In this document: positions 44,070 to 52,993 of the stretch, piece after piece | Numbering within the stretch: the first letter of the stretch is position 1 | How the letters are laid out: every line of letters starts with the position of its first letter | From: Chryseobacterium sp. ON_d1 | GTDB taxonomy: Bacteria > Bacteroidota > Bacteroidia > Flavobacteriales > Weeksellaceae | Reading direction: 5' to 3' | Assembly: GCF_006829085.1 (NCBI RefSeq) | Contig: NZ_BJTC01000003.1 | Location: forward strand, 310,001-374,000 | DNA: 64,000 nt | Position numbers and translations under genes: made by a program | The notes under the pieces: generated by a model | Seen by the model: the letters and a program-made list of their open reading frames with translations, nothing else | What the model was told of the DNA's origin: nothing | Database searches by the model: none

Positions 44070-46250
44070 ATGAAAATACTCATATTTCCAATCGCAATAT
44101 TAACGGGTTCATTAGCAATGGCCCAGCAGGCCACAGCTGCAAAGGATACTGTAAAAGGAAATGCAAAAGAAATAGAAGCGGTCACTCTGGTTGCCAGAAA
44201 ACCAACCGTAGAATCTAAAGTGGACAGAACTGTATTCAATGTAGCTAACAGTGCAATTCTGGCCGGAAATACAACATGGGATGTTCTTAGAATGACTCCT
44301 TTGGTAAGTATTAATAATAATGATGAGGTAAAAGCTGAAGGACAGCTGGTAACAGTTTATATTAATGACAGGAAATCAGTGTTTACAGGAAAAGAACTGA
44401 AAGAGTATCTTAAGACCATTCCCGCTGATAACCTGATGAAAATTGAAGTTATTACCAGCCCGTCTTCCCGTTATGAAACCTCAGGATCCGTGATTAATAT
44501 TGTCCTTAAAAAAAGGGATGACGAAGGGTTAAAAGGGAGTATCTCTCTCAATAACAGGCAGAGTACCAAAAATTCACAGTACACGAATTTTAATCTGAAC
44601 TACCATAAGAAAAAGTTTACACAGACCCTTATAGGAAGTTACAGTAGCGGAAATTATGTACAGAAGACTCAGACGTGGGACAACCGGTATGAGGGAAATA
44701 AGCTCACCCAGTTCAGTCTGGAAAACCTCATGCGAAATGAAAGCCCTTCTATTTCCTCTACTTCTGAATTTGAAATCAATGACAAAAATAATTTTGGGCT
44801 TGTACTGGAATACTCACAGAACAGGAATTTATCTTCGGCAGAATCCGACGGGATGACTTCCAAAGACGGAGATCCCGGTGAATCTTTTCACCAGACTCAG
44901 AATAACTGGGGCTTCAGCCGTAATCTGGGAACCAATGCTTTCTATAAGTATTATGATAAAGAAAAGAACAGAATTTTAGATGTTAATATAGGAACCAACT
45001 ACTCCAGTAATAATGATGATAATTTAATTGATAAACAGATTAACAAGCAGGGAGTAATAACAAACCAGCAGTTGGGAGTGATCAGTAAAAATCAGATGCG
45101 TAATTATTATCTGAAGGTTGATTATACACAGCCTTTTGGTAAATCAGGCGGTACTATGGAAGTGGGAGGGAAAACGGAATTGAATAATCATGTTATTCCC
45201 AACAGTCTTTACGGATTCAGTATGGATAATCCAACACCTGAATTTTCTAATTTATCAAGAAATGACAGGTTTCATTATGAGGATAATCTGAGCTCTTTAT
45301 ATGCTAACTACAGCAAGACATTTTTTGAAAAACTGGAAACCAGGATCGGGCTGCGGTATGAGTATATCGATTATAAAGTAAGACAGGATGTGGCAGGTAC
45401 GGAGAGGAGAGATTCTTACGGGACTTTTCTTCCCAATTTATTATTGAAATACAGTTTTTCAGAGAAATTTGATCTGAGCCTTACGTATAACCGGAGTATT
45501 TGGAGACCATGGTATTCAGAATTTAATCCTTTTCTGGTACCCGAAATTAACGGAACTTATTCCAGGGGGAATCTTTATCTGAATCCAAACCCTAATGATC
45601 GGCTTTATCTGAAGTTTGGAATTCTGAAAAAATACTTTATTTCTGCAAGGTATATGCATACCAATCAGGATTACTGGACGACTTATGTAACGGAGAACGG
45701 AAGAACAGTCTCTTTACCCGGGAACTTCGATGGAAAGGTTGAAAAGTATTATCTTTTTGCCAATACCAATCAGAATTTCCTGAAAAATAAGCTGAACGTA
45801 AATGCCGGATTTGGGTGGTACTATATTAACAATAAAGATTTCAATCAAAAAAATGATTTAAGAGGGAAAGATTATATCAGCTATTGGGGGGCTTCCGCGA
45901 ATGTCTCTTATACCAACCTTTTCAATAAAAATATTAACCTCAGCGCATGGGTAGAATTGGCCAATCAGAATAACGGAAACTCTTATGCAAATAATACCAA
46001 TGTTTTCCATAATATTTCAGTGACCAAAATATTCCCGAAAACCCAGATGGAGCTGAGCATGCAGCTGATGAATATCTTTAAAAGGCCTTATGGGGATAAT
46101 ACGACTTATAGCCCTGACGGAACTTTCAGAGAATATTCAAAATGGGACTGGTACGGTGTTTCGCTTACTTTTGTAAAACGCTTTGGAAATCAGAAGGTAA
46201 AAGAAAATACCAAAACAGATGTAGAGAAAAATGGTGGAGGCGGAAAATAA
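44070..46250 (+). CDS. Outer-membrane beta-barrel (TonB-receptor-like) protein
   Basis: 726 residues. Signal peptide (IFPIAILTGSLAMAQQ), then a plug-like region (IEAVTLVARKPTVESKVDRTVFNV ... WDVLRMTPLVSINNNDEVKAEG ... VITSPSSRYETSGSVINIVLKK), then a long barrel of alternating aromatic strands to the end. The plug resembles TonB-dependent receptors, but the typical carboxypeptidase-like N-domain is absent and the barrel matches the OMP beta-barrel family 3 type. Takes up or senses an unknown nutrient or peptide in the outer membrane. No SusD partner. Monocistronic. Confidence 0.87.
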   Translation: MKILIFPIAILTGSLAMAQQATAAKDTVKGNAKEIEAVTLVARKPTVESKVDRTVFNVANSAILAGNTTWDVLRMTPLVSINNNDEVKAEGQLVTVYINDRKSVFTGKELKEYLKTIPADNLMKIEVITSPSSRYETSGSVINIVLKKRDDEGLKGSISLNNRQSTKNSQYTNFNLNYHKKKFTQTLIGSYSSGNYVQKTQTWDNRYEGNKLTQFSLENLMRNESPSISSTSEFEINDKNNFGLVLEYSQNRNLSSAESDGMTSKDGDPGESFHQTQNNWGFSRNLGTNAFYKYYDKEKNRILDVNIGTNYSSNNDDNLIDKQINKQGVITNQQLGVISKNQMRNYYLKVDYTQPFGKSGGTMEVGGKTELNNHVIPNSLYGFSMDNPTPEFSNLSRNDRFHYEDNLSSLYANYSKTFFEKLETRIGLRYEYIDYKVRQDVAGTERRDSYGTFLPNLLLKYSFSEKFDLSLTYNRSIWRPWYSEFNPFLVPEINGTYSRGNLYLNPNPNDRLYLKFGILKKYFISARYMHTNQDYWTTYVTENGRTVSLPGNFDGKVEKYYLFANTNQNFLKNKLNVNAGFGWYYINNKDFNQKNDLRGKDYISYWGASANVSYTNLFNKNINLSAWVELANQNNGNSYANNTNVFHNISVTKIFPKTQMELSMQLMNIFKRPYGDNTTYSPDGTFREYSKWDWYGVSLTFVKRFGNQKVKENTKTDVEKNGGGGK

Positions 46251-46270
46251 TTCAGGCCTTGTCAGATACA

Positions 46271-46306
46271 ATAAAAGCAAGTTTCCCATTGGAATCTGCT
46301 TTTTAT
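46271..46306 (+). terminator. Terminator-like hairpin
   Basis: AAAAGCA / TGCTTTTT arms around a 17-nt interior with a small inner stem, 20 nt after the barrel gene. Confidence 0.5.
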
Positions 46307-46388
46307 TTTTGGCTGGAAGCACGAAGAGAGAATCCACTCTTGATAATCTCAAAAAACTGTGGAATCTCTGTGATCTGTGAGAAAAAAA

Positions 46389-46559
46389 TTAACGCAAAGT
46401 TTCATTTGAGTTTCTTATTATTTTAAGGCAGCAAAGTTTTGAATCAATGAAATTGATTCTTTCTAAGCAAACATACAGTCATGATCCTTCGTAAACAAGA
46501 GTGTTGCTTTCTTAGCCCCCTTAAAAGTATTACTTTTTTCATTTAAAACTTTGCGTTAA
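46389..46559. repeat. REP-like element bounded by inverted repeats
   Basis: TTAACGCAAAGTTT at 46389-46402 and AAACTTTGCGTTAA at 46546-46559 are a perfect 14-bp inverted repeat enclosing about 140 bp without a gene. Probably a dispersed intergenic repeat of the genome. Confidence 0.55.
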
Positions 46560-46600
46560 AAAACTTTCGTAGATCTGACAGCTTTCAAAAAACCTTGGAT

Positions 46601-46630
46601 AAAAAAACAGATCCCGATCTGGAATCTGTT
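46601..46630 (-). terminator. Terminator of the beta-glucosidase gene
   Basis: On the minus strand AACAGATTCC / GGGATCTGTT (one G-U) with a 5-nt loop and seven T residues, 60 bp after the bglX stop. Confidence 0.85.
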
Positions 46631-46688
46631 TAGCATTCAATCAAATAATTATCAAATAGAGTTTATACTCTTAACGCTCAGTTTTTAT

Positions 46689-48953
46689 TTACTTAAGGGT
46701 AAACTTCACCTTCGTTTTAATCGCATCTGACGAATTTCCAATCAGTGCTTCAAAGTCTCCCGGTTCAGCAACCCAATCGTGCTTTTGAGGATCAAAATAG
46801 CTTAAAGCCGTTTTGTCAATGGTGAAAGCAACTTCTTTCTGTTCTCCCGGATTCAGATATACTTTTTCAAAGCCTTTCAGTTCTTTTGCAGGACGGGGAA
46901 CAGATGATTTTAAATCACTGATGTAAAGCTGGGCAACTTCGGCACCTGCTTTTTTACCCGTATTTTTAACCGTTATTGTAAAGGTAATCTTACCATCCTG
47001 TGATATTGTGGTCTGATCTGCTTTTGCTTTCCCGAATTCAAAAGTGGTATAGCTCAATCCATGTCCGAAACTGAACAATGGTTTTATGTTTTTGGTGTCA
47101 TGCCAGCGATACCCTACAAAAATGCCTTCGTTGTATGTGATATTGATTGGGTTTTTCTGGTCTTTACCTTTTCCTGCAGCGAATTCATCCTTTTGGCCAG
47201 GGTATTCCCCGAGCTGGTGGGCCGAATTGTCTTCAAGTTTTACCGGGAATGTAAACGGAAGTTTTCCTGATGGGTTGGCATCGCCCCCTAAAATTGCAGC
47301 AATGGAATTTCCAGCCTCAGAACCCAGATACCAGGCCTGTACAACGGTAGGAACTTCTTTAATCCATGGCATGGCCACAGCATTTCCTGAAACTAAAACT
47401 ACCGCAAGGTTTTTATTGGCTTTTGCCAGAGCAGAGATGATCTGATCCTGATTGTAAGGCAGTCCATAGCTTTTTCTGTCATTTCCTTCACTGTCCTGGA
47501 AATCTGCTTTATTAAGGCCGCCTACAAAAATTACATAATCTGATTTTTTGGCCAGTTCTACAGCTTCATTCAGTAATTCTGCTTCAGAACGGGTATCTTT
47601 CAGATCCTGTCCGGATTTTACACCATTATACTCACCTCCGATATCTCCTACATACCCTCTTGCATACTGTACGTCAGACTGTTTTCCAAATCTGGATCTG
47701 ATCCCATCTAAAGGCAACGTTTCATATTTCACTTTTAATGATGAAGAACCGCCGCCTACCGTCATGATTTTGATGGCATTTTCTCCGATAACTGCTATTT
47801 TTTTAGCCTTATTAATATCAATTGGAAGAATATTTCCCTGGTTTTTTAATAAAACGATTCCTTCTTCACCTATTTCTTTGGCAACCGCTTTGTGTTCTTC
47901 AGAAGCAATATTTCCGAAAGGTTTATTACGGTTCATTGTTGTTTTATAGGCGAGACGAAGCAGTCTTGTGACTTTATCATCAAGTTCTTTGGTTCCTACT
48001 TTTCCTGCTTTAATCAAATCGAGATAAGGCTTTGCCAGATAATAATTGTCATAGGCATTTTTTGTTCCTGCAGAAAGTCCGTTGGTCCATGATCCGAATT
48101 CAAGGTCAAGACCATTGTGAATAGCCTGTTCCGTATTGTTGACAGCACCCCAGTCGGATACCACAACGCCTTTATAGTTCCATTCTTTCTTCAAAATATC
48201 ATTTAAAAGATACTGATTCTGGCTGGCATACTGGCCTTTGTACATATCATAAGCTCCCATGATCGTCCATGAATCACCCTCTGTTACCGCTGCTTTAAAT
48301 GCAGGAAGGTAAATTTCATAAAGCGCTCTGTCATCTACATTCACATTACTTGTATGGCGGAACATTTCCTGGTTGTTCAGCGCAAAATGTTTTACAGAAG
48401 TTGCAACACCGTTAGACTGTACTCCTTTGATATAAGGAACCACCATCTTTGAAGTCAGATAGGGATCTTCACCCATATATTCGAAATTTCTTCCGTTCAG
48501 CGGTGTTCTGTAGATGTTTACTCCAGGCCCCAGAAGAATATCTTTTTTTCTGTAACGGGCTTCCTCACCCAGAGCTTTTCCATAATTCCATGCCATTTTT
48601 TTATTCCATGTTGCAGATAAAGCAGTCAGGGCAGGGTAAGCAATAATGGAGTCGTTGGTCCATCCTGCCTGGTCCCATTCATCCCACATGACTTCAGGAC
48701 GAACCCCGTGAGGTCCATCTGTAGTCCAAAATTCCGGGATTCCCAATCTTGGTACACCCGGTGAACTGAATTTAGACTGTGCATGCAGCATAGCCACTTT
48801 TTCTTCCAGAGTCATTTTTGATAATGCATCCTGAATACGCTGTTCTATAGGTTTGGATTCATCCAGATAAACGGGAATGGGAGTATTGGTCTGAGCCATA
48901 TAAGATGCAGAAATAAAAGTGAGTAAACTTATAATGACGGTTTTCTTTAACAT
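46689..48953 (-). CDS. bglX: Beta-glucosidase, glycoside hydrolase family 3
   Basis: About 754 residues, the length of BglX-type GH3 enzymes. Signal peptide (TVIISLLTFISASYMAQ) suggests the periplasm. N-terminal (alpha/beta)8 domain with KHFALNNQE and catalytic nucleophile Asp in GVVVSDWGAV near residue 270. The second alpha/beta domain has AVIGENA and VVLVSGNAVAMPW. The C-terminal fibronectin III-like domain begins about 655 (ITFTITVKNTGKKAGAEVAQLYI). Releases terminal beta-glucosyl units from oligosaccharides. Start set at MLKKTV; an ATG nine codons up lies in the promoter leader. Monocistronic. Confidence 0.94.
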   Translation of the reverse strand: MLKKTVIISLLTFISASYMAQTNTPIPVYLDESKPIEQRIQDALSKMTLEEKVAMLHAQSKFSSPGVPRLGIPEFWTTDGPHGVRPEVMWDEWDQAGWTNDSIIAYPALTALSATWNKKMAWNYGKALGEEARYRKKDILLGPGVNIYRTPLNGRNFEYMGEDPYLTSKMVVPYIKGVQSNGVATSVKHFALNNQEMFRHTSNVNVDDRALYEIYLPAFKAAVTEGDSWTIMGAYDMYKGQYASQNQYLLNDILKKEWNYKGVVVSDWGAVNNTEQAIHNGLDLEFGSWTNGLSAGTKNAYDNYYLAKPYLDLIKAGKVGTKELDDKVTRLLRLAYKTTMNRNKPFGNIASEEHKAVAKEIGEEGIVLLKNQGNILPIDINKAKKIAVIGENAIKIMTVGGGSSSLKVKYETLPLDGIRSRFGKQSDVQYARGYVGDIGGEYNGVKSGQDLKDTRSEAELLNEAVELAKKSDYVIFVGGLNKADFQDSEGNDRKSYGLPYNQDQIISALAKANKNLAVVLVSGNAVAMPWIKEVPTVVQAWYLGSEAGNSIAAILGGDANPSGKLPFTFPVKLEDNSAHQLGEYPGQKDEFAAGKGKDQKNPINITYNEGIFVGYRWHDTKNIKPLFSFGHGLSYTTFEFGKAKADQTTISQDGKITFTITVKNTGKKAGAEVAQLYISDLKSSVPRPAKELKGFEKVYLNPGEQKEVAFTIDKTALSYFDPQKHDWVAEPGDFEALIGNSSDAIKTKVKFTLK

Positions 48954-48977
48954 AATGCCTTTCAGTTTGATTAAAAA

Positions 48978-49008
48978 CAAAAGTAAAGAAAATTTTTATT
49001 ATCTCAAA
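48978..49008 (-). promoter_or_regulatory. Promoter of bglX (TTTG-N19-TACTTTTG)
   Basis: On the minus strand a TTTG box (complement of 49005-49008) and TACTTTTG (complement of 48978-48985) are separated by exactly 19 bp, the flavobacterial consensus spacing. The -7 box is 24 bp before the chosen start. Confidence 0.8.
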
Positions 49009-49032
49009 TTGAGAAAATAAAAAATAATGAAT

Positions 49033-49061
49033 AAAAAAACTGCCTGCTTGTTTGCAGACAG
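49033..49061 (-). terminator. Terminator of the met operon
   Basis: On the minus strand CTGTCTGC / GCAGGCAG with a 6-nt loop and seven T residues. Confidence 0.88.
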
Positions 49062-49176
49062 CATATTCTTAAATATTTTATTTTTTTGGAGCTGAAAAAG
49101 AAAGAGAAAAAGAGAAATGTCAAATCTGAAAAGAAATTATCTCTAATACTCTCAGTCACTCAAACCCTCCAACTCA

Positions 49177-49986
49177 TCAGTCCCATCCTTTCACAGCACC
49201 TCCTTTGAAAATTTCTTTGGCTTTCTTTTCCACTTCAGGAGACTCATAGGCTTTTACAAAGTTTTTTACTTTCTGACTGTTTTTATTATCCTGTCTTGCC
49301 ACGACTACATTCACATAAGGAGAGTCTTTATCTTCGACAAGGATGCCTTGCTTTTCCTGATCCAAACCGGCCTGTGCAGCAAAATTATTATTGATCACCC
49401 CTACAACAACATCTCTGTCATCCAGAACCCTTGGAATCTGGGCTCCTTCAATTTCCATAATTTTCAGCTGCTTCGGATTTTCTGTAATATCAGTTACCTT
49501 TGGAAGAAGTCCAACGCCTGCTTTTAATTTCAATAACCCGTTTTTCTGCAACAGAAGCAAAGAACGCCCTCCGTTGGTAGGATCATTGGGAATAACAATC
49601 GTGCTGCCGTTCTGGAGCTCGCTAATATTTTTAATCTTTTTTGAATAGGCCACAATAGGGTACACAAATGTATTTCCCACAGGAACAAGGTTATAACCTC
49701 TCTGCTTGGACTGTTCCGTTAAGTAAGGAATATGCTGGAATGCATTGGCGTCAATATCTCCGTTGGTCAAAGCTTCATTGGGAACTACATAATCATTAAA
49801 AGGAATAAGTTCCACTTCCAGGTTGTATTTATCTTTTGCTACTTTTTTTGCCACTTCAGCAATTTCCTGCTCAGGACCATAAGTGATTCCCACACGAATA
49901 AAATTCGGGTCATCTTTTCTTCCCGAACAGGCACTGAACAGTAATATCCCCGCAGCCAATAAACCAAAAATTTTTATTCTTTTCAT
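49177..49986 (-). CDS. metQ: Methionine ABC transporter substrate-binding lipoprotein
   Basis: 269 residues of NlpA/MetQ family. Lipoprotein signal GILLFSACSGRKD with the lipidated Cys near residue 20. Family motifs: IRVGITYGPEQEIAEVAKKVAK, ANAFQHIPYLTEQ, IVIPNDPTNGGRSLLLLQ. Binds D- or L-methionine in the periplasm and hands it to the MetNI complex. Last gene of the operon; the 78-bp gap to metI contains a tract of the GAGAGTTTGAG-like repeat, and the terminator follows about 115 bp downstream. Confidence 0.95.
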   Translation of the reverse strand: MKRIKIFGLLAAGILLFSACSGRKDDPNFIRVGITYGPEQEIAEVAKKVAKDKYNLEVELIPFNDYVVPNEALTNGDIDANAFQHIPYLTEQSKQRGYNLVPVGNTFVYPIVAYSKKIKNISELQNGSTIVIPNDPTNGGRSLLLLQKNGLLKLKAGVGLLPKVTDITENPKQLKIMEIEGAQIPRVLDDRDVVVGVINNNFAAQAGLDQEKQGILVEDKDSPYVNVVVARQDNKNSQKVKNFVKAYESPEVEKKAKEIFKGGAVKGWD

Positions 49987-50064
49987 TCTATTTTTTATTT
50001 AAATACTATTAGGGTAAAAGATAAATGAAATTACTCTCAAACCCTCAAACCCTCTCACTCAAAA

Positions 50065-50721
50065 TTACCTGTGGTCAAATCTTTTGGACAGCCTGTCACC
50101 CATAAACTGAATGATGAATACCAGGAGTACCAGTAATATCAGTACTGTATTCATAATAACAATATCATACCCGATATATCCGTACTGGTAGCCCACCTGC
50201 CCAAGTCCTCCGGCACCTACGGCTCCCCCCATTGCTGAGTATCCTACAAGGGTAATCAAAGTGATGGTGGCATTGTTGATTAATGAAGGAAGTGCTTCAG
50301 GAAGCAAAACTTTTCTGATAATCTGTAACGGAGAAGCTCCCAGCGCTCTCGCAGTCTCTATAAGCCCGTGAGGAACTTCAATAAGACTGTTCTCCACAAG
50401 TCGTGCAATAAAAGGAGCGGCTCCCACACTTAGCGGAACCAAAGCTGCATTCACTCCGATAGATGTTCCTGCCAGAACTCTGGTAAAAGGAATCATCCAG
50501 ACGATTAGAATAATAAAAGGGATGGCACGGAAGATATTAACGATGATGGAAAGTCCTCTATGATAGAAAGTGTTTTCCAGCAACTGGCCTTTTCTGGTTA
50601 AAAATAGCAGAATTCCTACCGGAAGTCCCAGTACAAAACCAAAAAAGCCGGACAAAAATGTCATATAAACCGTTTCCCAGGTTCCTTTTGCCAAAAGGGC
50701 AATTACCGCGTCACTAAGCAT
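50065..50721 (-). CDS. metI: Methionine ABC transporter permease
   Basis: 218 residues, inner membrane, five hydrophobic segments. The permease signature EAA loop is seen in GLIETARALGASPLQIIRKVLLPEALP. The ending GGLGQVGYQYGYIGYD ... VLLVFIIQFMGDRL is typical of MetI. Forms the channel with MetN. Its start overlaps metN by 8 bp, which indicates translational coupling. Confidence 0.95.
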   Translation of the reverse strand: MLSDAVIALLAKGTWETVYMTFLSGFFGFVLGLPVGILLFLTRKGQLLENTFYHRGLSIIVNIFRAIPFIILIVWMIPFTRVLAGTSIGVNAALVPLSVGAAPFIARLVENSLIEVPHGLIETARALGASPLQIIRKVLLPEALPSLINNATITLITLVGYSAMGGAVGAGGLGQVGYQYGYIGYDIVIMNTVLILLVLLVFIIQFMGDRLSKRFDHR

Positions 50722-51742
50722 ATCCTTTTACTGTATTTTGAATTTTATTTTGATTGAAATAATAGATCGCCTGCTGGTTTTCTTCTGTTCCTCCCTGGAG
50801 CTGCAGCAGAAGTTTACCGAAATTGGAATTTCCGAAGTATTCTACGTCGGCTTTTAAAAGTTTATAAGGGATTTTAAATTGATTATATAGCGCCGAAAGA
50901 ATTTGTTCAACGCTGATATTTTCGTTAAGTTCTATCTCTACCAGCGGAAATAGACCGTCTTTCGGTTCTTTCTGCAGTCTGGTAATGAGTTCCTGCGGCA
51001 GGGTCATGATATCTGAATTTATAAATTGGCGGATAATCGGGTTTTCTCTGTCCGAGATAATCTCGCTTAATGTACCTTTTGTTAATAATTTTCCTTTGTC
51101 GATCACTGCAACGTGGTTGCATACCGATTTGATCACTTCCATTTCGTGGGTAATTAAAAGGATGGTAATTCCCAATCTCTGATTGATATCTCTTAAAAGC
51201 TGGAGAATAGACTGTGTAGTTGCCGGATCCAAAGCACTGGTGGCTTCGTCACAAAGAAGAAGATAAGGATCATTGGCCAGGGCCCTTGCAATAGCTACCC
51301 TTTGTTTTTGTCCCCCGGATAGGCTCTTGGGATAATCGTTGGCTTTATCTTCAAGTCCTACAATCTTCAGTAATTCATTGACCTTTTTGTTAATCTGATC
51401 TTTATTGTTGTGATCCAGCTCCAAAGGAAGCGCTACATTATCAAAAACAGTTCTTGAAGAAAGAAGGTTGAAATGCTGGAAGATCATTCCTATTTTTTTA
51501 CGTTCCTCAGCCAGTTGCTGGGAACTGAGTGTAGTAAAATCTTTTCCGTTAATAATGATCTGTCCCTCATCCGGTCTTTCCAATAGATTCACGGTACGGA
51601 TCAGGGTACTTTTTCCTGCACCCGAAAACCCGATAATTCCCACAATATCTCCTTTTTCTATAGTAAGACTCACCTTATCCAATGCCTTAAAAGACTGTTT
51701 TTTCTGGTGGAATGTTTTTGATATGTTTCTGATTTCTATCAT
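50714..51742 (-). CDS. metN: Methionine ABC transporter ATPase
   Basis: 342 residues. Walker A GFSGAGKST, Q-loop in GMIFQHFNLL, signature LSGGQKQRVAIARAL, Walker B LLLCDEATSALD, H-switch LITHEME. The C-terminal about 100 residues (EIELNENISVEQILSALYNQF) form the NIL domain that binds methionine and inhibits transport when the cell is replete. 18 bp after the EamA gene and overlapping metI by 8 bp, so it is part of a four-gene operon. Confidence 0.96.
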   Translation of the reverse strand: MIEIRNISKTFHQKKQSFKALDKVSLTIEKGDIVGIIGFSGAGKSTLIRTVNLLERPDEGQIIINGKDFTTLSSQQLAEERKKIGMIFQHFNLLSSRTVFDNVALPLELDHNNKDQINKKVNELLKIVGLEDKANDYPKSLSGGQKQRVAIARALANDPYLLLCDEATSALDPATTQSILQLLRDINQRLGITILLITHEMEVIKSVCNHVAVIDKGKLLTKGTLSEIISDRENPIIRQFINSDIMTLPQELITRLQKEPKDGLFPLVEIELNENISVEQILSALYNQFKIPYKLLKADVEYFGNSNFGKLLLQLQGGTEENQQAIYYFNQNKIQNTVKGYA

Positions 51743-51760
51743 TCTGATTTTATATACTGC

Positions 51761-52759
51761 TTAAATAGGCTGATAGGGTCTGCCTGTTCTGTTTAAAAAT
51801 CTTCTTATTCTTCTGATTTTGACCTTCGACCGTTTTGAAAGTTTGAAATACTTGGTCACATTTGTTAGAAGTACTCCCAGCAATATGATGAACAAACCAT
51901 AAAGCTGACCTCCATTGATGCTTTGATGAGCAACAACCCAGCCTGCAATCACTGTTACGATAGGATTGATATAGGTGTGAGTGCTTACCAAAGCAGCGGG
52001 TTTTACGGACAAGAGCCAAATGTACGACAAATAAGCGACTATCGATCCAAAGAAGATCAAAAATAGAACCCCGGACCATGCAGATAACGGAACCGAAGAA
52101 ACTGAAAAACCTGTCCATTCTTTTCTGAAAAAAGCGATCAAAAAAGATGCTAATCCCGCTACTATAAGCTGTTGGGCAATATTCATAAAGGTAGATTGTG
52201 ACGCCGGATTTTTCTTTGAATATAAAGAACCAAGCACCCATGCAATAGAACTTAATCCCAAAACCACAAATGCAGTAATGCGGAGATTTCCGTCAACGGC
52301 TGCATGGGCTTCATTAGCGTGTACGCTGCCTTTTAAAAAGAGTACCAGCCCTACAAAACCAATAACCAATCCTATAGGAATAAACTTATCTGAAAAATAA
52401 TACTTCCAGTTCTTTCTGTCGATGGCAATAAACCAGAACGGTCCGGTTGCAATAGAAATTGCAGCTTCAGAAGCCGTTACATATTGTTCTCCCCAGGCAA
52501 CAAGACCGGTTCCTCCGGTAAGGATAAGAATACCGGTAATTGCATTTTTCTTCCAGTTGATCAGAGAGTTTGGTTTTTCTCCTTTAGAAAGAAGATATCC
52601 GATCATCAGAATTCCGGCCACCAGAAATCTTAATCCCGAAAGAATGAATGGCGGAAAACCTTTCAAGCCAAATGAAATAGCTAAAAACGTAATTCCCCAT
52701 ATCACATAGATGTTTGTAAACGCCAATGGAATCAACCATTTGTTTTTAGAATTGCTCAT
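51761..52759 (-). CDS. EamA/DMT-family permease
   Basis: 332 residues with ten hydrophobic segments in two EamA halves (FTNIYVIWGITFLAISFGL at the start; VVLGLSSIAWVLGSLYSKK in the second half), and a basic cytosolic tail (KLSKRSKVKIRRIRRFLNRTG). Drug/metabolite transporters of this group export amino acids or other metabolites. First gene of the eamA-metNIQ operon and directly behind the attenuator, so its substrate is likely connected with methionine or sulfur metabolites (inference). 18 bp before metN. Confidence 0.88.
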   Translation of the reverse strand: MSNSKNKWLIPLAFTNIYVIWGITFLAISFGLKGFPPFILSGLRFLVAGILMIGYLLSKGEKPNSLINWKKNAITGILILTGGTGLVAWGEQYVTASEAAISIATGPFWFIAIDRKNWKYYFSDKFIPIGLVIGFVGLVLFLKGSVHANEAHAAVDGNLRITAFVVLGLSSIAWVLGSLYSKKNPASQSTFMNIAQQLIVAGLASFLIAFFRKEWTGFSVSSVPLSAWSGVLFLIFFGSIVAYLSYIWLLSVKPAALVSTHTYINPIVTVIAGWVVAHQSINGGQLYGLFIILLGVLLTNVTKYFKLSKRSKVKIRRIRRFLNRTGRPYQPI

Positions 52760-52792
52760 TTTTATGTTTTTAATGTTGTTGTGTTCAATGAA

Positions 52793-52820
52793 AAAGGCTC
52801 TACCATGTGGTAAAGCCTTT
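52793..52820 (-). terminator. Leader terminator (attenuator stem)
   Basis: On the minus strand AAAGGCTTTACC / GGTAGAGCCTTT with an ACAT loop, followed by a run of five T residues, 33 bp before the eamA start. It is intrinsic-terminator-like yet inside the leader. Confidence 0.82.
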
Positions 52821-52855
52821 GAAAATATGTCTAAATAAAAGTAAGGTCAACCACA
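52806..52855 (-). promoter_or_regulatory. Antiterminator pairing
   Basis: The segment read TGTGGTTGACCTT on the minus strand (complement of 52843-52855) can pair with AAGGCTTTACCACA (complement of 52806-52819): TGTGGT/ACCACA and CCTT/AAGG. The second segment is the 5' arm and loop of the terminator, so the two structures exclude each other. The first segment contains the last two codons and the stop codon of the leader peptide. Confidence 0.7.
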
Positions 52856-52894
52856 GTATTCTTGATGTATAGGCATACACATATCCTTCATCAT
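52847..52894 (-). CDS. Methionine-rich leader peptide MMKDMCMPIHQEYCG
   Basis: 15 codons and TGA. Four of the first seven codons are Met (positions 1, 2, 5, 7), with Cys at 6 and 14. It ends 27 bp before the terminator stem of the eamA-metNIQ operon, and its last codons form one arm of an antiterminator. This is the layout of a translation-coupled attenuator: scarce Met-tRNA would stall the ribosome early, leave the antiterminator arm free and allow read-through; finished translation would cover it and let the terminator form. No Shine-Dalgarno is evident, as usual in this group. Expression is not proven. Confidence 0.65.
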   Translation of the reverse strand: MMKDMCMPIHQEYCG

Positions 52895-52968
52895 ATTTTT
52901 GATGGTATGTTTTTTTATTGAATTATTTAATTCTGCCTTCATTTTGCTTTATTTCCTGAATACGGTTG

Positions 52969-52976
52969 CAAATATA
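52969..52976 (-). promoter_or_regulatory. -7 box of the met leader (TATATTTG)
   Basis: On the minus strand TATATTTG followed by C fits TAnnTTTG, about 75 bp upstream of the leader peptide start. No good -33 TTG at 19 bp; instead an inverted repeat occupies that place. Confidence 0.6.
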
Positions 52977-52993
52977 TAATATAATTTTTATTA

